A stretch of 64,000 nt of DNA, from NCBI RefSeq assembly GCF_004745645.1, contig NZ_SRMB01000002.1:930001-994000 (forward strand). The letters are read 5' to 3'. Both the position numbers and the translations under genes were made by a program. This document shows positions 35,201-44,240 of this stretch, in pieces. Every line of letters begins with the position of its first letter. Positions within the stretch are counted from its first letter, which is position 1. Origin of the DNA: Hymenobacter metallicola. GTDB taxonomy: Bacteria > Bacteroidota > Bacteroidia > Cytophagales > Hymenobacteraceae. The notes below the pieces were generated by a model. That model made no database searches. It saw only the letters and a list, made by a program, of their open reading frames with translations, and was not told the origin of the DNA.

Positions 35201-38131
35201 GCTACTCAGGCCAAGGACGGCACTAACTGCGCAGCCAACACGCTGCCCGTTGCCAACGACGTGTCGTTCCGCATTGCCAACAGCCTCGGCGCTACCACTA
35301 TTCCCTCGCTGTCGGGTACGGATACGGCCCCAGGCGTAGTTAGCTCCTACGTGTTCCAGAGCGTTCTGGACCCCGTTACGCAAGGTTCACTCACGCTGAA
35401 TGGCGTAGTAGTGAAGATTGGCCAGATCATTACAGCAGCCGAAGCCGCGCAGCTCAAGTTTGACCCCGTAGCCGGCTACGTAGGCACGGCCAGCTTCCAG
35501 TTCAGCGCCATCGACAACAGCGGCGAGATGAGCCTGGCGCCGGCCACCTACACCATCCTGGTTGAAAACGCTACCACCATTACGGGGCGGGTATTCGACG
35601 ACGTGAACTACGGCGGCGGCTCGGGCCGCTCCTACGCCACGGCCAACACGTCAGCCATGACCTCGGGCTTTGCCGACAACAGCATCCTGCGCGGCAACGC
35701 CGTGGTGGAGCTCTACGACAAGGCCACCGATCTGCTGATTGCGACCACTACTACCAGCAGCACGGAAGGCACTTACACCTTCACCAACGTGCTGGCCGGC
35801 GACTACGCCGTGCGGGTGGTGAACTCCTCCGTTACTTCCGTACGCAGTGCCACCGCTTCGGGTGTACTGCCGGTGCAGACCTTCGCCAATGGTGACCAAA
35901 ACAAGGTAGGCGGCGAAGTGCCCAGCAAAATTGACGCGCCCCAGAACACGGGCAACCAGCTACTGGCCGACTTGACCACGACAACCCAGACGGCGCAGTC
36001 GATTACGGCGGTCAGCATTTTGGCCGAAACCCTGGCGCCGGTCACCAATGTGGACTTTGGCTTCAACTTCGACGTTATCAGCAACACCAACTCGTCGGGC
36101 CAGGGTTCGTTGGCTCAGTTCATCTTGAACAGCAACACGCTGCCCAACAGCAACTTTGTGGGCAACACCGGTGCTACCCTGGGTCAGCAGAGTGCCTTCT
36201 CGGGCTCCCCCCTCACCATTGGCCGCGAAACCAGCATCTTCATGATCAGCACGGGCACTACGGCGGGCAACGGCTTCCGCACCGGCGTAAACGGCGGCTT
36301 CGTGGGCACCACGGCTACTATTTCACTCACCGGTGCCCTGCCCGAGATTACTGCTGCCAACACAACGCTGGACGGATTCCGCCAGTCGCTGGCAACCGGC
36401 AACAACGTAGCGGCCGTAACGACCGGCACTGGCGTCACGACGGGCGCCGAGGTTATTATCAACTACAACTCCCTGAAAGGCCTAGTCGTAACCGGGGGCA
36501 GCACTATCATCAGCTCCCTGGAATTCAACAACGCCAAGGGCAGCAGCACGGCCACAGCCGGCACTATTGCTGACGGCGCCGCCATTACCCTGAGCGGAGC
36601 AGCCGTAACGGGCTCGGTTGTGCGCGACGTAACGGCCAAGAGCAACGCCACAGCCGGCGTATTCCTGACCAGCGGCGCTACGGGCGTCACGGTGTCGGGC
36701 AACGTGCTGCGCGACGCGCTGGCGACGGTTGCGGCTACGGGCATCACCGCCACCGACGGCGACGGTATCCGCCTGAACGGCGCTTCGACCAATACCATTA
36801 ACGGTAACATCGTCTACAACAACGCCGGCTACGGTATTGAGCTGACGGGTACGGCCAGCAACACCAACACCATTTCGTCGAACACCATCGACGCGAACGG
36901 CGGCGGCGGCACCAGCAGCAATGCGGGCCTGAGCATTCAGGCGGGCAACAACAACCTGATTCAGAGCAACACCATCAGCAACAGCGTGGGCGGCGACGGC
37001 ATCGTAGCCCTGAACGGCACCTCGGGCAACCGCTTCACACAGAACTCTCTGTTTGGCAACGGTGACCTGGGCATCGACCTGTCGAACGGCGCAACGGCTA
37101 CGGGCGAAGGCACCAACATCAACGACAATACCGACGCTGACACGGGCGCCAACGGGGTGTTGAATTTCCCCATCATCACGCAGGTAGCCCAGGACGGCAC
37201 CAACCTTCGCATCACGGGCTATGCCCCGGCTGGTTCGTTGGTTGAGTTCTTCGTGGCCGACGTAACCACGGCTGCTTTCGGCGAAGGCCGTACTTACCTG
37301 GGAGCCCGCACCGAAGGCGCCACGGAAGATGTCGACACCAAGAAAGGCGACTACTCAGGCACTATCAACGGCCTGAACCAGGGTAGCGAAACGTTGGCTA
37401 ACCGCTTTGCCTTCGTAATTCCCTTCTCCAGCCTGTCGGCGGCGCAGCGCACGGCCCTGACCGGCGCCGGTGCCCGCCTCACGGCCACGGCCACGATGCT
37501 GGCCACCGTGAACAGCCTAACCGTTGGCAACACGTCGGAATTCTCGGGCAATGCCGCCGTTACCAGTGGAGTACTGCCCGTGGAACTCACCCAGTTTACG
37601 GCCAAGGCCGTGCAGACCACTGCTGTGCTCTCCTGGACTACGGCTTCGGAAAAGAACAATGATCATTTCGTGGTAGAGCGTTCTTTCGACGGTAGCAAGT
37701 TTGAGGCAATCGGCCAGGTAAAAGGCCACGGCACGACCACCCAGGGCCAGAGCTATACTTTCAGCGACACGGGCGTAGGCAGCAAGTTCCAGGGCACGGT
37801 TTACTACCGTCTGCGGCAGGTAGATACCGACGGCACCAGCGACCACAGCCCTGTGCGCGTGGTGACGTTCACCGAAAAGGTAGCTGTCGTAGCCACCATC
37901 GGCCTCTACCCTAACCCCGCAACCACTACCACGAACCTCGACCTGACTGCTTTGCCTAGTGGCACCTATCAGGTTTCGGTTATCGATGCAGCCGGCCGCA
38001 CGCTGAGCACGAGCCGCTACTCGGGTGGCGCGTTGCACCCCCTGCAGGTGCAGCATCTGCCCCAGGGTGTGTACATAATTCGGGTAGAGGGCGCAAACCT
38101 GAGCCTGTCGAAGCGCCTGGAAAGAAACTAG
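32267..38131 (+). CDS. Giant T9SS-exported surface protein with cadherin-like, DUF11 and beta-helix domains
   Basis: A 1954-residue protein with a signal peptide (1-25, ending VKAAVA). Residues 30-270 carry repeated cadherin-like units (LSYYRVTTLPTSGQLY to FQYRATDEDNLTS). A lectin-like region and two DUF11 domains (GDQVTFTVTAGNTGSAASGV) follow, with more cadherin-like units near 590-700 and 1000-1100. An SdrD-B-like domain (ITGRVFDDVNYGGGSGRSY) lies near 1105-1230. Next come the SSGQGSLAQFI segment and a right-handed beta-helix (about 1395-1620; NTINGNIVYNNAGYGIEL, NNNLIQSNTI). A Fn3-like strand region leads into the C-terminal T9SS type A signal (GLYPNPATTTTNLDL to KRLERN). A cell-surface or adhesive role is likely. 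It is a paralogue of the next gene. Confidence 0.88.
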   Translation: MKTTLRLVVLLLIWAGFGSAAVKAAVAPTIITPTITGATVPRNNGLTVLVTSVTATLFNDADGNTSLSYYRVTTLPTSGQLYAYNVASDESIAITSTAQTFNPFQYPSIAYAPAATAAAATYSFQYRATDEDNLTSAIGTYNIPVSTAAKVNQLPLTREVTNQIMAKGFGPSPLAPGLFGVDTDGSVDNFLITTVPDPATVGVLRIGTAGAQIAANTTITAAQAAQLTFDPVATYFGTAIIQYQAIDNNAASDATAANYAIPVSNVGSPFGSSLLFYSRPILEDWTSTAQSITVNGTTVSVSNYTGSGPETNLHIEDNPTMPGRALTWTADYINGTPVASHTASVTFDFSKPVSGFSLSLGDIDLSANAWTDQVTITGKRADGTTVVLAAANIDLGTAVTYTGNNVLTGNAGSSTADDNTVVTFPEPIVSVTLAYANTTTNVNPAQQLMTIEAFSWYTPDVVTTLTGPARVNPNTNVTYVATSTNTGPYTATGVIPTVQLNAGLTNVTINGVAAGTSYNSTTGLLTLPTTTNLASGASVAYNVGYTIGTSTVTGIARNSATSADEAPANNNGSLSNSQVTTVVNQPPVVQNVTAPTMSNANAATPIPSLVGTDPDGDNTIASYLLTNLPNTTTQGTLSYTRNGAPVTLATGNTSTLANRTLTPAEMATLQFDPVGTYIGNATFNYTATDDLGLTSNTATYTIPVNTAIGATDLFVNQQVKLGPYQIGDQVTFTVTAGNTGSAASGVQVKDALPAGLSFVSAAPSQGTYDPATGVWNVVSGLNTFASGASATLTITATITRNGTFTNVSTITATTTDSNPFNNEASQVVNPGTAAYAQDFEGRTTTDYCEIYTGMSLTGTTNALADNTSLVSNAVLSTTAVSYATPLLRLTGSATVSFLTRVTATTNTPRYRVALLDAAGNRTVLTAFAAFTNTTATTITANVAQSGVYRVEVSFDATVNGATNGVAIIDDVVINNATVATQAKDGTNCAANTLPVANDVSFRIANSLGATTIPSLSGTDTAPGVVSSYVFQSVLDPVTQGSLTLNGVVVKIGQIITAAEAAQLKFDPVAGYVGTASFQFSAIDNSGEMSLAPATYTILVENATTITGRVFDDVNYGGGSGRSYATANTSAMTSGFADNSILRGNAVVELYDKATDLLIATTTTSSTEGTYTFTNVLAGDYAVRVVNSSVTSVRSATASGVLPVQTFANGDQNKVGGEVPSKIDAPQNTGNQLLADLTTTTQTAQSITAVSILAETLAPVTNVDFGFNFDVISNTNSSGQGSLAQFILNSNTLPNSNFVGNTGATLGQQSAFSGSPLTIGRETSIFMISTGTTAGNGFRTGVNGGFVGTTATISLTGALPEITAANTTLDGFRQSLATGNNVAAVTTGTGVTTGAEVIINYNSLKGLVVTGGSTIISSLEFNNAKGSSTATAGTIADGAAITLSGAAVTGSVVRDVTAKSNATAGVFLTSGATGVTVSGNVLRDALATVAATGITATDGDGIRLNGASTNTINGNIVYNNAGYGIELTGTASNTNTISSNTIDANGGGGTSSNAGLSIQAGNNNLIQSNTISNSVGGDGIVALNGTSGNRFTQNSLFGNGDLGIDLSNGATATGEGTNINDNTDADTGANGVLNFPIITQVAQDGTNLRITGYAPAGSLVEFFVADVTTAAFGEGRTYLGARTEGATEDVDTKKGDYSGTINGLNQGSETLANRFAFVIPFSSLSAAQRTALTGAGARLTATATMLATVNSLTVGNTSEFSGNAAVTSGVLPVELTQFTAKAVQTTAVLSWTTASEKNNDHFVVERSFDGSKFEAIGQVKGHGTTTQGQSYTFSDTGVGSKFQGTVYYRLRQVDTDGTSDHSPVRVVTFTEKVAVVATIGLYPNPATTTTNLDLTALPSGTYQVSVIDAAGRTLSTSRYSGGALHPLQVQHLPQGVYIIRVEGANLSLSKRLERN

Positions 38132-38154
38132 CGTATTTCTTCCGGTACCCAGGC

Positions 38155-38190
38155 AAAAAAGCCTCTTCCTCAACAGGAAGAGGCTTTTTT
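38155..38190 (+). terminator. Intrinsic terminator after the first giant T9SS gene
   Basis: GCCTCTTCCT and AGGAAGAGGC form a perfect 10-bp stem with a CAAC loop, flanked by A6 and T6, so it could work in both directions. Confidence 0.9.
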
Positions 38191-38545
38191 ATTCTTGGCA
38201 GTAAGTTCTGCAGGCTCAATTCTGTCGGGTTTAGTGTTACGCCTTTGTTTGTCCCCCGGGCTTTCTCGACGGTGACTAAATCCACTCTGTAATCCTATTC
38301 GTATCGGTAAAGATCTATATTGAGTGTGGTGTTCTAAAGGAGCGAGCCAGACTCCGGCCTCTTTCCTCACTCCATCCAACTCACCACCTATCTGTAAAAC
38401 ACACGGTTACAATTGCACTTTTTGCTTTAAATCTCGACTATCAGACACTGGAAAAAGTAGGCCTGTTTAGGCAAAACAAGTTGCACTTCAGCGAGAACAC
38501 AGGAACGTTCACCGAAAAAATGACGGGTAATTGAGTTGTACAGAG

Positions 38546-38553
38546 TAAGTTTG
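38546..38553 (+). promoter_or_regulatory. Exact TAnnTTTG promoter box upstream of the second giant T9SS gene
   Basis: TAAGTTTG at 38546-38553 matches the Bacteroidota -7 consensus at every fixed base. No well-placed TTG is seen at -33. Transcription would begin near 38560, giving a leader of about 65 nt before the ATG at 38627. The rest of the 495-bp gap (38132-38626) holds the upstream terminator and AT-rich sequence without other recognisable sites. Confidence 0.5.
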
Positions 38554-38626
38554 CATACTGATTACTGTGTCTTGCCCACATCTTTGCTCTTTTTGGAATT
38601 TTCTCTGCTCTTTTTATAAACATTCT

Positions 38627-41600
38627 ATGACAACAATCTTACGCATAACAGCTCTGCTGTTATTCTGGTTGGTGGTAGCCCCGACGAAAGTGCAAGCGCA
38701 AGAAGGCACGGCTTTCTCGTGTGATGGTACGTTCTACCAGATTCGCCAGGTGGGAACTGGCACCGCCGCCTACTCGGCCTTGTTCGTAGTAAACCGCTCG
38801 ACGGCGGTGTATACGACCAACGCCTACACCTTTGGTGGCACCAATGCCACGGGCAACCTAGGTAGGGTGTTGAACGCCTTGGGCTACAACTCCCAGGATG
38901 GCTTTATGTACGCCGTTTCCTACCCCTCCGACAACGGCGACCCGGCCATTTTACCCGATGGAATTCACCTGTTCCGCATTGGGCAAGGCGGCATCCGCGA
39001 CTTGGGTCGCACGAACCTGCCCCTGGCGCAGTACAACTCCGGCACCTTCGACAAAAGCGGTAACTACTACCTGACAACTCGTAACAGCACGGACGCCACC
39101 TACCGCAATACCTTATTCCGTCTGAACGTGGCCAACTTCGCCACCGTGCTGACGTCGAATACCCAGTTTCCTATGGTTGACCCGCAGGGCGGCCCCGCCG
39201 ATGACAACTTCACCGACATTGGCTATAACCCTTCTGACAACACGCTTTACTCGGTAGCCCGCCTGGGCGACGTGTCGCGCATTGCCGTAGGAGCTACAAA
39301 TGCTGTAGTAACCCCAATTAGCTCGGGGTCGACTTCGGCTGAAATCTTCGGTTCGTCGTTCTTCGACATTTCGGGCAACATGTATGCCTACTCCAACGGT
39401 ACCGTAGGCACCGCCAACTCGGCTGGTCTGTACTCAATAAACCTGAGCACGGGCGCGGCTACCCTGATTAGTACCGTTGACGCGGCCAACAACAGCGACG
39501 GCGCCAGCTGCATCAACCCCGACCAGCGCATCGACGTGGTAAAGGAGCTCATCAGCGTAGTACCGACCGGTACGGCTCGTCAGTTCAACGTACGCTTCAA
39601 TATCCGGGTGAAAAACACCGGTACCTCTACCGCTCCTAACGTGCAGGTATCGGACTTCCTGCGTGGCAACACGGTGAATACTACTTTCCCGACGTCGAGC
39701 ACCGTGACATTGGTAGCCAACTCGGGTTCAGTAACCAACTTTGGGGTTAACGCGGGTGCTGCGCCTACTTTGGCCTTCAACACGGCCTTCAACGGCCAGG
39801 GTACCAATACGGACCTGCTAACCGGTACCCAAGCCCTGACCGCCGGCCAGAGCGCCCTGATTGACTTTACGGTGACGGTAACTTTCCCGGCTACCCCTGG
39901 CACTCCGACTACCGTACAGAACAACTACGCCTACGCCTCCACCATCGGCGGCACGGCGGCCAACCAGGGCCACGTACAGCTGACGAACGGTACGATTCTG
40001 CCTCCCGGCACGCTGCTGGCCGAAGACCGGTCGAACAACTCGGCTTCCTTCCCCACGACACCCAACGGCGACGGCGAAACGCCTACGCCGGTTCGTTTCC
40101 AGACCGCTATTCAGGGTACTGTTTTTGAAGATGTTAACTTCGGCGGCGGCCTGGGCCGCACCCAGGCTACCAGCAACGGTCCTGGCTTGGCTAACGTGCG
40201 GGTAGAGCTTTACGGCGGCGGCGGTGCTTTCCTGACCTCAGTGCTGACGGATGCCAACGGCAATTACGAGTTTACCACTGGCGCCGGCGGTGCCGCCCTG
40301 GGTATCAACACCAACTATCAGGTACGGGTAGTAAACAGCTCGGTATTCAGCAGCCGTCCGAACCCCAACGGGGCTTCCACGGTTGGCGTGCAAACTTATA
40401 TCAACGGCAACAACAACCAGGTAGGCGGCGCCAACCCCAACCAGGTTGATGTTCCCAGCAACGGTGCTGGCGCTTCCATTGCCACGCTGCAAAACCAGTC
40501 GGCTACCACGATTGTGCAGTCACTGACAGCGGTTACTACGCCGGCTTCGGGTCCGCTGACCTCGGTTGACTTTGGCTACAACTTCGACCTGGTAGTGAAC
40601 ACCAACAGCTCGGGCCAAGGCTCGCTGGCGCAGTTCATTCACAACAGCAGCTACCTGGCCAACACGGGTCTGGCCCAGGAAGGCCTGACGGCCGGCAAGG
40701 AGCACGCTATTTTCATGATCAACAACGGCATTGCTGCTACCAACGGTATGCGTGGGGCTGGCTTTGCCTCCCCGGGCTACAACGCCACCACGGGCGTATT
40801 CACTATCACGCTGAGCTCGGCCTTCGAGCCGATGTACGACGACGATACCGTTATTGATGGCAAGCTGCAAAGCAACCGCACGGGCGAAACTGCCACGGCA
40901 ACTGCTGGTACGAGCACCGGGGCTGAAATTGCCATCGACTTCAACCGCAACGCTGGCCTGATTTCGTACGGCAAAAATACCCGCATTGCCTCGCTGGCTA
41001 TGAGCAACGCCTTAGGTAAAGGCATCAACAGCAATGCCAACGCGGGCGGTGCCGCCATTCCAGCCGAGGGCACGGCCATCACCTTCAGCGGTGCTAACTC
41101 TACGGGCTCGGTGGTAACCGACGTCACGACGACGGCTAACTTCACGGGTGGCGTGCGTCTGCAAAGCGGCGCTACCGGCGTTACGGTGAGCAACAACATC
41201 CTGCGCACGGGCGTGACCAACGGCTCGGACTTCAACTTCCTGGCCTCCGATGGAGCTGGTATTGTCGTGGACGGTTCTTCAACCAACACCATTAGCGGCA
41301 ACACGATGAACAGCAATGCCGGCTACGGCATCGTACTGCAGAACGGTAGCTCGACGAACACGATCAGCACCAACACCATTACTTCGAATGGTGCCGGTAC
41401 CTTCACTAACAACGACGCGGGTATCGCCATTCTGAGCGGCAACAACAACCTGATCAGCGCCAACACCATCACCACCAACTCCGGCGACGGTATCGTGGCT
41501 ATGTCGGGCACTTCGGGCAACCGTTTCACTCAGAACAACACGGGCGGCAACAACGGCAGCACCGCCACGGGCAACCTGGGCATCGACCTCTCGCCGAATG

Positions 41601-42637
41601 CCACGGCCACCGGCGACGGTGTTTCGCTCAATGCCGACGGCAAGACGGCCGCTAGCGGCGCCAACAGCATGCTGAACTTCCCGGTCTTCACCCAGGCTAC
41701 TATCAACGCGGGCCGTCTGATTGTATCGGGTTATGCCCGGGCTGGTGCTCTCATCGAATTCTTCGTAGCCAGCGCCGACCCCACCAACTTCGGGGAAGGC
41801 TCGACTTACTTGTTCAATGCTACGGAAGGCTCTTCGGCTGATACCGACACGCGCTTTGCCAGCTACACCGGTGGCCAAGCCGGGCTGAACCATGGTTCGG
41901 AAACTGGCGTCAGCCGCTTCGTCTTCTCGATTCCGGTTACGGCTACTCAGATTACCAGCTTGGTTGCTAACAAGCTTACGGCTACGGCTACGGTGCCAAC
42001 CACGGTAAATGGCTTGGCAGTTGGTAACACCTCGGAATTCTCGGGAGTAATTGCCGTGACCAACAACGCTCCGCTGCCCGTTGAGTTAACCAAATTCGAT
42101 GTACGCGCCGTGGGCCAGAACGCTCAGCTAACCTGGGCTACGGCTTCGGAAACCAACAACGACCACTTCGTAGTGGAGCGCGCCTATGGTGAGCAGGCTT
42201 TCACCACGATTGCCACCGTGAAAGGCAATGGTACGAGCACCGTGGGCCACAGCTACAGCTTTACCGACGCCGGTATCGGCGCCAAAGCCCGGGGCACGAT
42301 CTACTACCGCCTGAAGCAAGTCGATACCGACGGCACGGTTAACCAGGGTCCGGTTCGCACGGTACAGTTCGGCAGCGAAGTTTCCGCTACTGCTCTCACC
42401 GAGCCCGCAGTGTACCCGAACCCAGTGGTAGAAGACACCCAGCTCGACCTGACGTCTTTGCCAGCCGGCAGCTACCAGGTTTCGTTGGTAGACGCTACGG
42501 GCCGTACGCTCAGCACCGAAACCTACACCGGTGGCATCGTGCATCCTTTCGCCGCCCGCCACCTGACGTCGGGTTCCTACTTGGTCGTAATCCGCGGCAA
42601 CAACGTGAAGCTTGCTAAGCGCCTGGTGAAGAACTAA
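38627..42637 (+). CDS. T9SS-exported surface protein with SdrD-B-like and beta-helix domains
   Basis: A 1336-residue paralogue of the preceding gene. The ATG at 38627 gives signal peptide MTTILRITALLLFWLVVAPT; an upstream frame extension is not credited. Residues 25-290 look like a beta-propeller or DUF6923-type region (FSCDGTFYQIRQVGTGTAAY; DFNYNPSDNTLYSVARLGD-like strands). A DUF11-like domain (about 305-440) and an SdrD-B-like domain (IQGTVFEDVNFGGGLGRTQ, about 495-640) follow. The SSGQGSLAQFIHNSSYL segment and a beta-helix (about 815-1000; NTISGNTMNSNAGYGIVL) lie next. The C-terminal T9SS type A signal (VYPNPVVEDTQLDLTSLP to KRLVKN) closes the protein. The shared C-terminal half with its neighbour indicates duplication with exchange of the N-terminal domains. 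Confidence 0.88.
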   Translation: MTTILRITALLLFWLVVAPTKVQAQEGTAFSCDGTFYQIRQVGTGTAAYSALFVVNRSTAVYTTNAYTFGGTNATGNLGRVLNALGYNSQDGFMYAVSYPSDNGDPAILPDGIHLFRIGQGGIRDLGRTNLPLAQYNSGTFDKSGNYYLTTRNSTDATYRNTLFRLNVANFATVLTSNTQFPMVDPQGGPADDNFTDIGYNPSDNTLYSVARLGDVSRIAVGATNAVVTPISSGSTSAEIFGSSFFDISGNMYAYSNGTVGTANSAGLYSINLSTGAATLISTVDAANNSDGASCINPDQRIDVVKELISVVPTGTARQFNVRFNIRVKNTGTSTAPNVQVSDFLRGNTVNTTFPTSSTVTLVANSGSVTNFGVNAGAAPTLAFNTAFNGQGTNTDLLTGTQALTAGQSALIDFTVTVTFPATPGTPTTVQNNYAYASTIGGTAANQGHVQLTNGTILPPGTLLAEDRSNNSASFPTTPNGDGETPTPVRFQTAIQGTVFEDVNFGGGLGRTQATSNGPGLANVRVELYGGGGAFLTSVLTDANGNYEFTTGAGGAALGINTNYQVRVVNSSVFSSRPNPNGASTVGVQTYINGNNNQVGGANPNQVDVPSNGAGASIATLQNQSATTIVQSLTAVTTPASGPLTSVDFGYNFDLVVNTNSSGQGSLAQFIHNSSYLANTGLAQEGLTAGKEHAIFMINNGIAATNGMRGAGFASPGYNATTGVFTITLSSAFEPMYDDDTVIDGKLQSNRTGETATATAGTSTGAEIAIDFNRNAGLISYGKNTRIASLAMSNALGKGINSNANAGGAAIPAEGTAITFSGANSTGSVVTDVTTTANFTGGVRLQSGATGVTVSNNILRTGVTNGSDFNFLASDGAGIVVDGSSTNTISGNTMNSNAGYGIVLQNGSSTNTISTNTITSNGAGTFTNNDAGIAILSGNNNLISANTITTNSGDGIVAMSGTSGNRFTQNNTGGNNGSTATGNLGIDLSPNATATGDGVSLNADGKTAASGANSMLNFPVFTQATINAGRLIVSGYARAGALIEFFVASADPTNFGEGSTYLFNATEGSSADTDTRFASYTGGQAGLNHGSETGVSRFVFSIPVTATQITSLVANKLTATATVPTTVNGLAVGNTSEFSGVIAVTNNAPLPVELTKFDVRAVGQNAQLTWATASETNNDHFVVERAYGEQAFTTIATVKGNGTSTVGHSYSFTDAGIGAKARGTIYYRLKQVDTDGTVNQGPVRTVQFGSEVSATALTEPAVYPNPVVEDTQLDLTSLPAGSYQVSLVDATGRTLSTETYTGGIVHPFAARHLTSGSYLVVIRGNNVKLAKRLVKN

Positions 42638-42656
42638 GGCTTTACTAGCTCGCAAC

Positions 42657-42688
42657 AAAAGCCCCTCCCATACCGGAGGGGCTTTTTT
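42657..42688 (+). terminator. Intrinsic terminator after the second T9SS gene
   Basis: GCCCCTCC (42661-42668) and GGAGGGGC (42675-42682) form an 8-bp stem with a 6-nt loop, followed by T6 and preceded by A4. Confidence 0.85.
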
Positions 42689-42772
42689 GTTGCCCAACAC
42701 ACCCGTGCTCAGGTGGCTCAACGCTAACCGTAGGAGCCGTTTTGGGGTATAGAAAGTCTACTCTCTTTCATT

Positions 42773-43744
42773 ATGCCACACCAAGTTGCTTCTCTTCCCC
42801 GCCGCCACGCCCCAGCTCAGCCCACCACCGACTACGACGTTGTCATCATTGGCGCGGGTAGCGCGGGCCTAAGCGCGGCCCTAACCCTAGGCCGAGCCCT
42901 ACGGCGGGTTATGGTTTGCAATGGCGGGGCTCCGCGTAATGCCCCTTCGCCCGGCGTCCACAGTTTCTTCACCCGCGACGGAATCAAGCCGGCCGAGCTT
43001 CTGCAAACCGGGCTGCAACAGTTGCAGCCCTACGAAACGGTGGAAGTACGGACGGCGCAGGTGACGCAGCTCCGCAAACAGACGGGCCTGTTTGAGCTAG
43101 TTGCGGAGGGAGAAACGGGTCGGAGCTTCACCGTAACGGCACGCAAGGTATTACTGGCCACGGGCGTTGAAGATGAGCTTCCTCCCATCGACGGCATGCG
43201 GGACTTGTGGGGCCGCGGGGTACTTCACTGTCCGTATTGCCACGGCTGGGAAGTGCGTAACCAGCCAATAGCCATTTATGGCCGGGGCAAGATTGTGACG
43301 GGCATGGCCTTGCTCGTCAGCCGCTGGACGACCGACGTTATTGTGTGCACCGACGGGGCGGGTCATTTGAGCGAGAATGCCCGTCGGCGCCTGCGCCAGC
43401 AAAAAATCAAGCTGCGGGAAGACCCTATTAGCCACCTTGAAGGCAAGCCAAACGGGGAGTTGCGCCACATAGTCTTTGAAAATGGGGAGAAGTTAGCTCG
43501 GTATGCTCTTTTTGTTCATCCCCACCAGCACCAGCGCTTTGGCCTGCTCGAAAGCCTCGGCTGCCGCCTGACCAGTAAAGGAGCCGTCTGGGTCAACAAG
43601 CACGCCCAAACCAGCGTCGGCGGCCTCTACGCGGCCGGCGACATTACGCCCGGCCCGCAGAAGGCCCTGCTGGCGGCGGCCGAGGGTATGCAGGCCGCCA
43701 TTGCTATTCACGAAGCCCTGACGCGCGAAGAATGCCCTAAGTAA
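42773..43744 (+). CDS. NAD(P)/FAD-dependent oxidoreductase, thioredoxin-reductase-like
   Basis: A 323-residue flavoprotein. The FAD-binding motif VVIIGAGSAGLSAALTLGRA is at about 24-43. The redox pair lies in HCPYCHGWE (Cys153, Cys156). The second dinucleotide site reads IAIYGRGKIVTGMA near 166-179, a loosened GxGxxG/A pattern. The C-terminal FAD motif is GLYAAGDITPGPQKALLAAA. The first 20 residues are an unconserved extension. The layout is that of low-molecular-weight thioredoxin reductase relatives with a CPYC pair, whose members include holomycin/gliotoxin-type dithiol oxidases and ordinary disulfide reductases; with no cluster partner the substrate stays open. It is a single-gene unit that converges on the roadblock pair across a bidirectional terminator. 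Confidence 0.88.
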   Translation: MPHQVASLPRRHAPAQPTTDYDVVIIGAGSAGLSAALTLGRALRRVMVCNGGAPRNAPSPGVHSFFTRDGIKPAELLQTGLQQLQPYETVEVRTAQVTQLRKQTGLFELVAEGETGRSFTVTARKVLLATGVEDELPPIDGMRDLWGRGVLHCPYCHGWEVRNQPIAIYGRGKIVTGMALLVSRWTTDVIVCTDGAGHLSENARRRLRQQKIKLREDPISHLEGKPNGELRHIVFENGEKLARYALFVHPHQHQRFGLLESLGCRLTSKGAVWVNKHAQTSVGGLYAAGDITPGPQKALLAAAEGMQAAIAIHEALTREECPK

Positions 43745-43776
43745 GTCTGACAGGAGCCTTCTGCCTTTTTGGACAC

Positions 43777-43814
43777 AAAAAAGCCTGCCGGTAATGCGAC
43801 CGGCAGGCTTTTTT
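43777..43814. terminator. Bidirectional terminator between convergent genes
   Basis: AAAAAAGCCTGCCGGT (43777-43792) pairs perfectly with ACCGGCAGGCTTTTTT (43799-43814) around a 6-nt loop. It can serve both the oxidoreductase gene (plus strand) and the roadblock gene (minus strand). Confidence 0.9.
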
Positions 43815-43828
43815 AGGAGCTCTACTTC

Positions 43829-44194
43829 TTAGCTGTTTACCACTGCGGAGTGAGCCTTCAGAATCTGGCGGGCCTGAGCCAAGTTCGTGTCGCGGGCATT
43901 TACAGCCAGGTAAATAAACTTCTGCCCGTCGGGTGACAGCTTCAGCAAATGCAGCTGGTCGGTCAGGGTCAGCAGGATGTCCTGCACCGTCTGGTTCAGC
44001 TTCAGGGCCTGAATAGCTTTCAGCTTTGCCTTCACCACTTCGGTGTTGTAGGCGGCGGCGGTTTCGATATCGAAATCGGCAATATTGGCGTGCGAGGCCA
44101 GGGGCATGCCCGTCTCGGTTTCTACTACTGCTACTGCGAGCAGGGTGGGCAGTTCAGCCAGGATATCTTGTATCGTTTGTTTGGGGGTCGCCAT
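43829..44194 (-). CDS. Roadblock/LC7-like protein, second of a tandem pair
   Basis: A 121-residue cytoplasmic protein starting MATPKQTIQDILAEL at the ATG at 44194; a longer frame upstream is not credited. The pattern LLAVAVVETETGMPLASHAN, then a helix with AAYNTEVVKAKLKAIQ, then LLTLTDQLHLLKLSPDGQKF and a closing helix is that of the roadblock/LC7 fold (MglB-like): a five-strand sheet with two helices that dimerises. Such proteins act as GTPase-activating or scaffolding partners of small Ras-like GTPases. No MglA-like GTPase is in the window. It starts 46 bp after a homologous protein on the same strand, so the two may form a heterodimer. Confidence 0.7.
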   Translation of the reverse strand: MATPKQTIQDILAELPTLLAVAVVETETGMPLASHANIADFDIETAAAYNTEVVKAKLKAIQALKLNQTVQDILLTLTDQLHLLKLSPDGQKFIYLAVNARDTNLAQARQILKAHSAVVNS

Positions 44195-44240
44195 GTCGAG
44201 ACGTACGGGTGAAATAAAGGGTGTGATGAGAATGCAAAAG

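Noticed and set aside
36800..37100. Short spaced repeats resembling a CRISPR array
   Set aside because: They are coding repeats of a beta-helix (NTIxxN turns) with variable spacing, within a long intact gene.
42773..43744. Dithiol oxidase of a natural-product cluster (holomycin type)
   Set aside because: The fold and CPYC pair fit, but no biosynthetic genes are near; kept as a generic thioredoxin-reductase-like enzyme.
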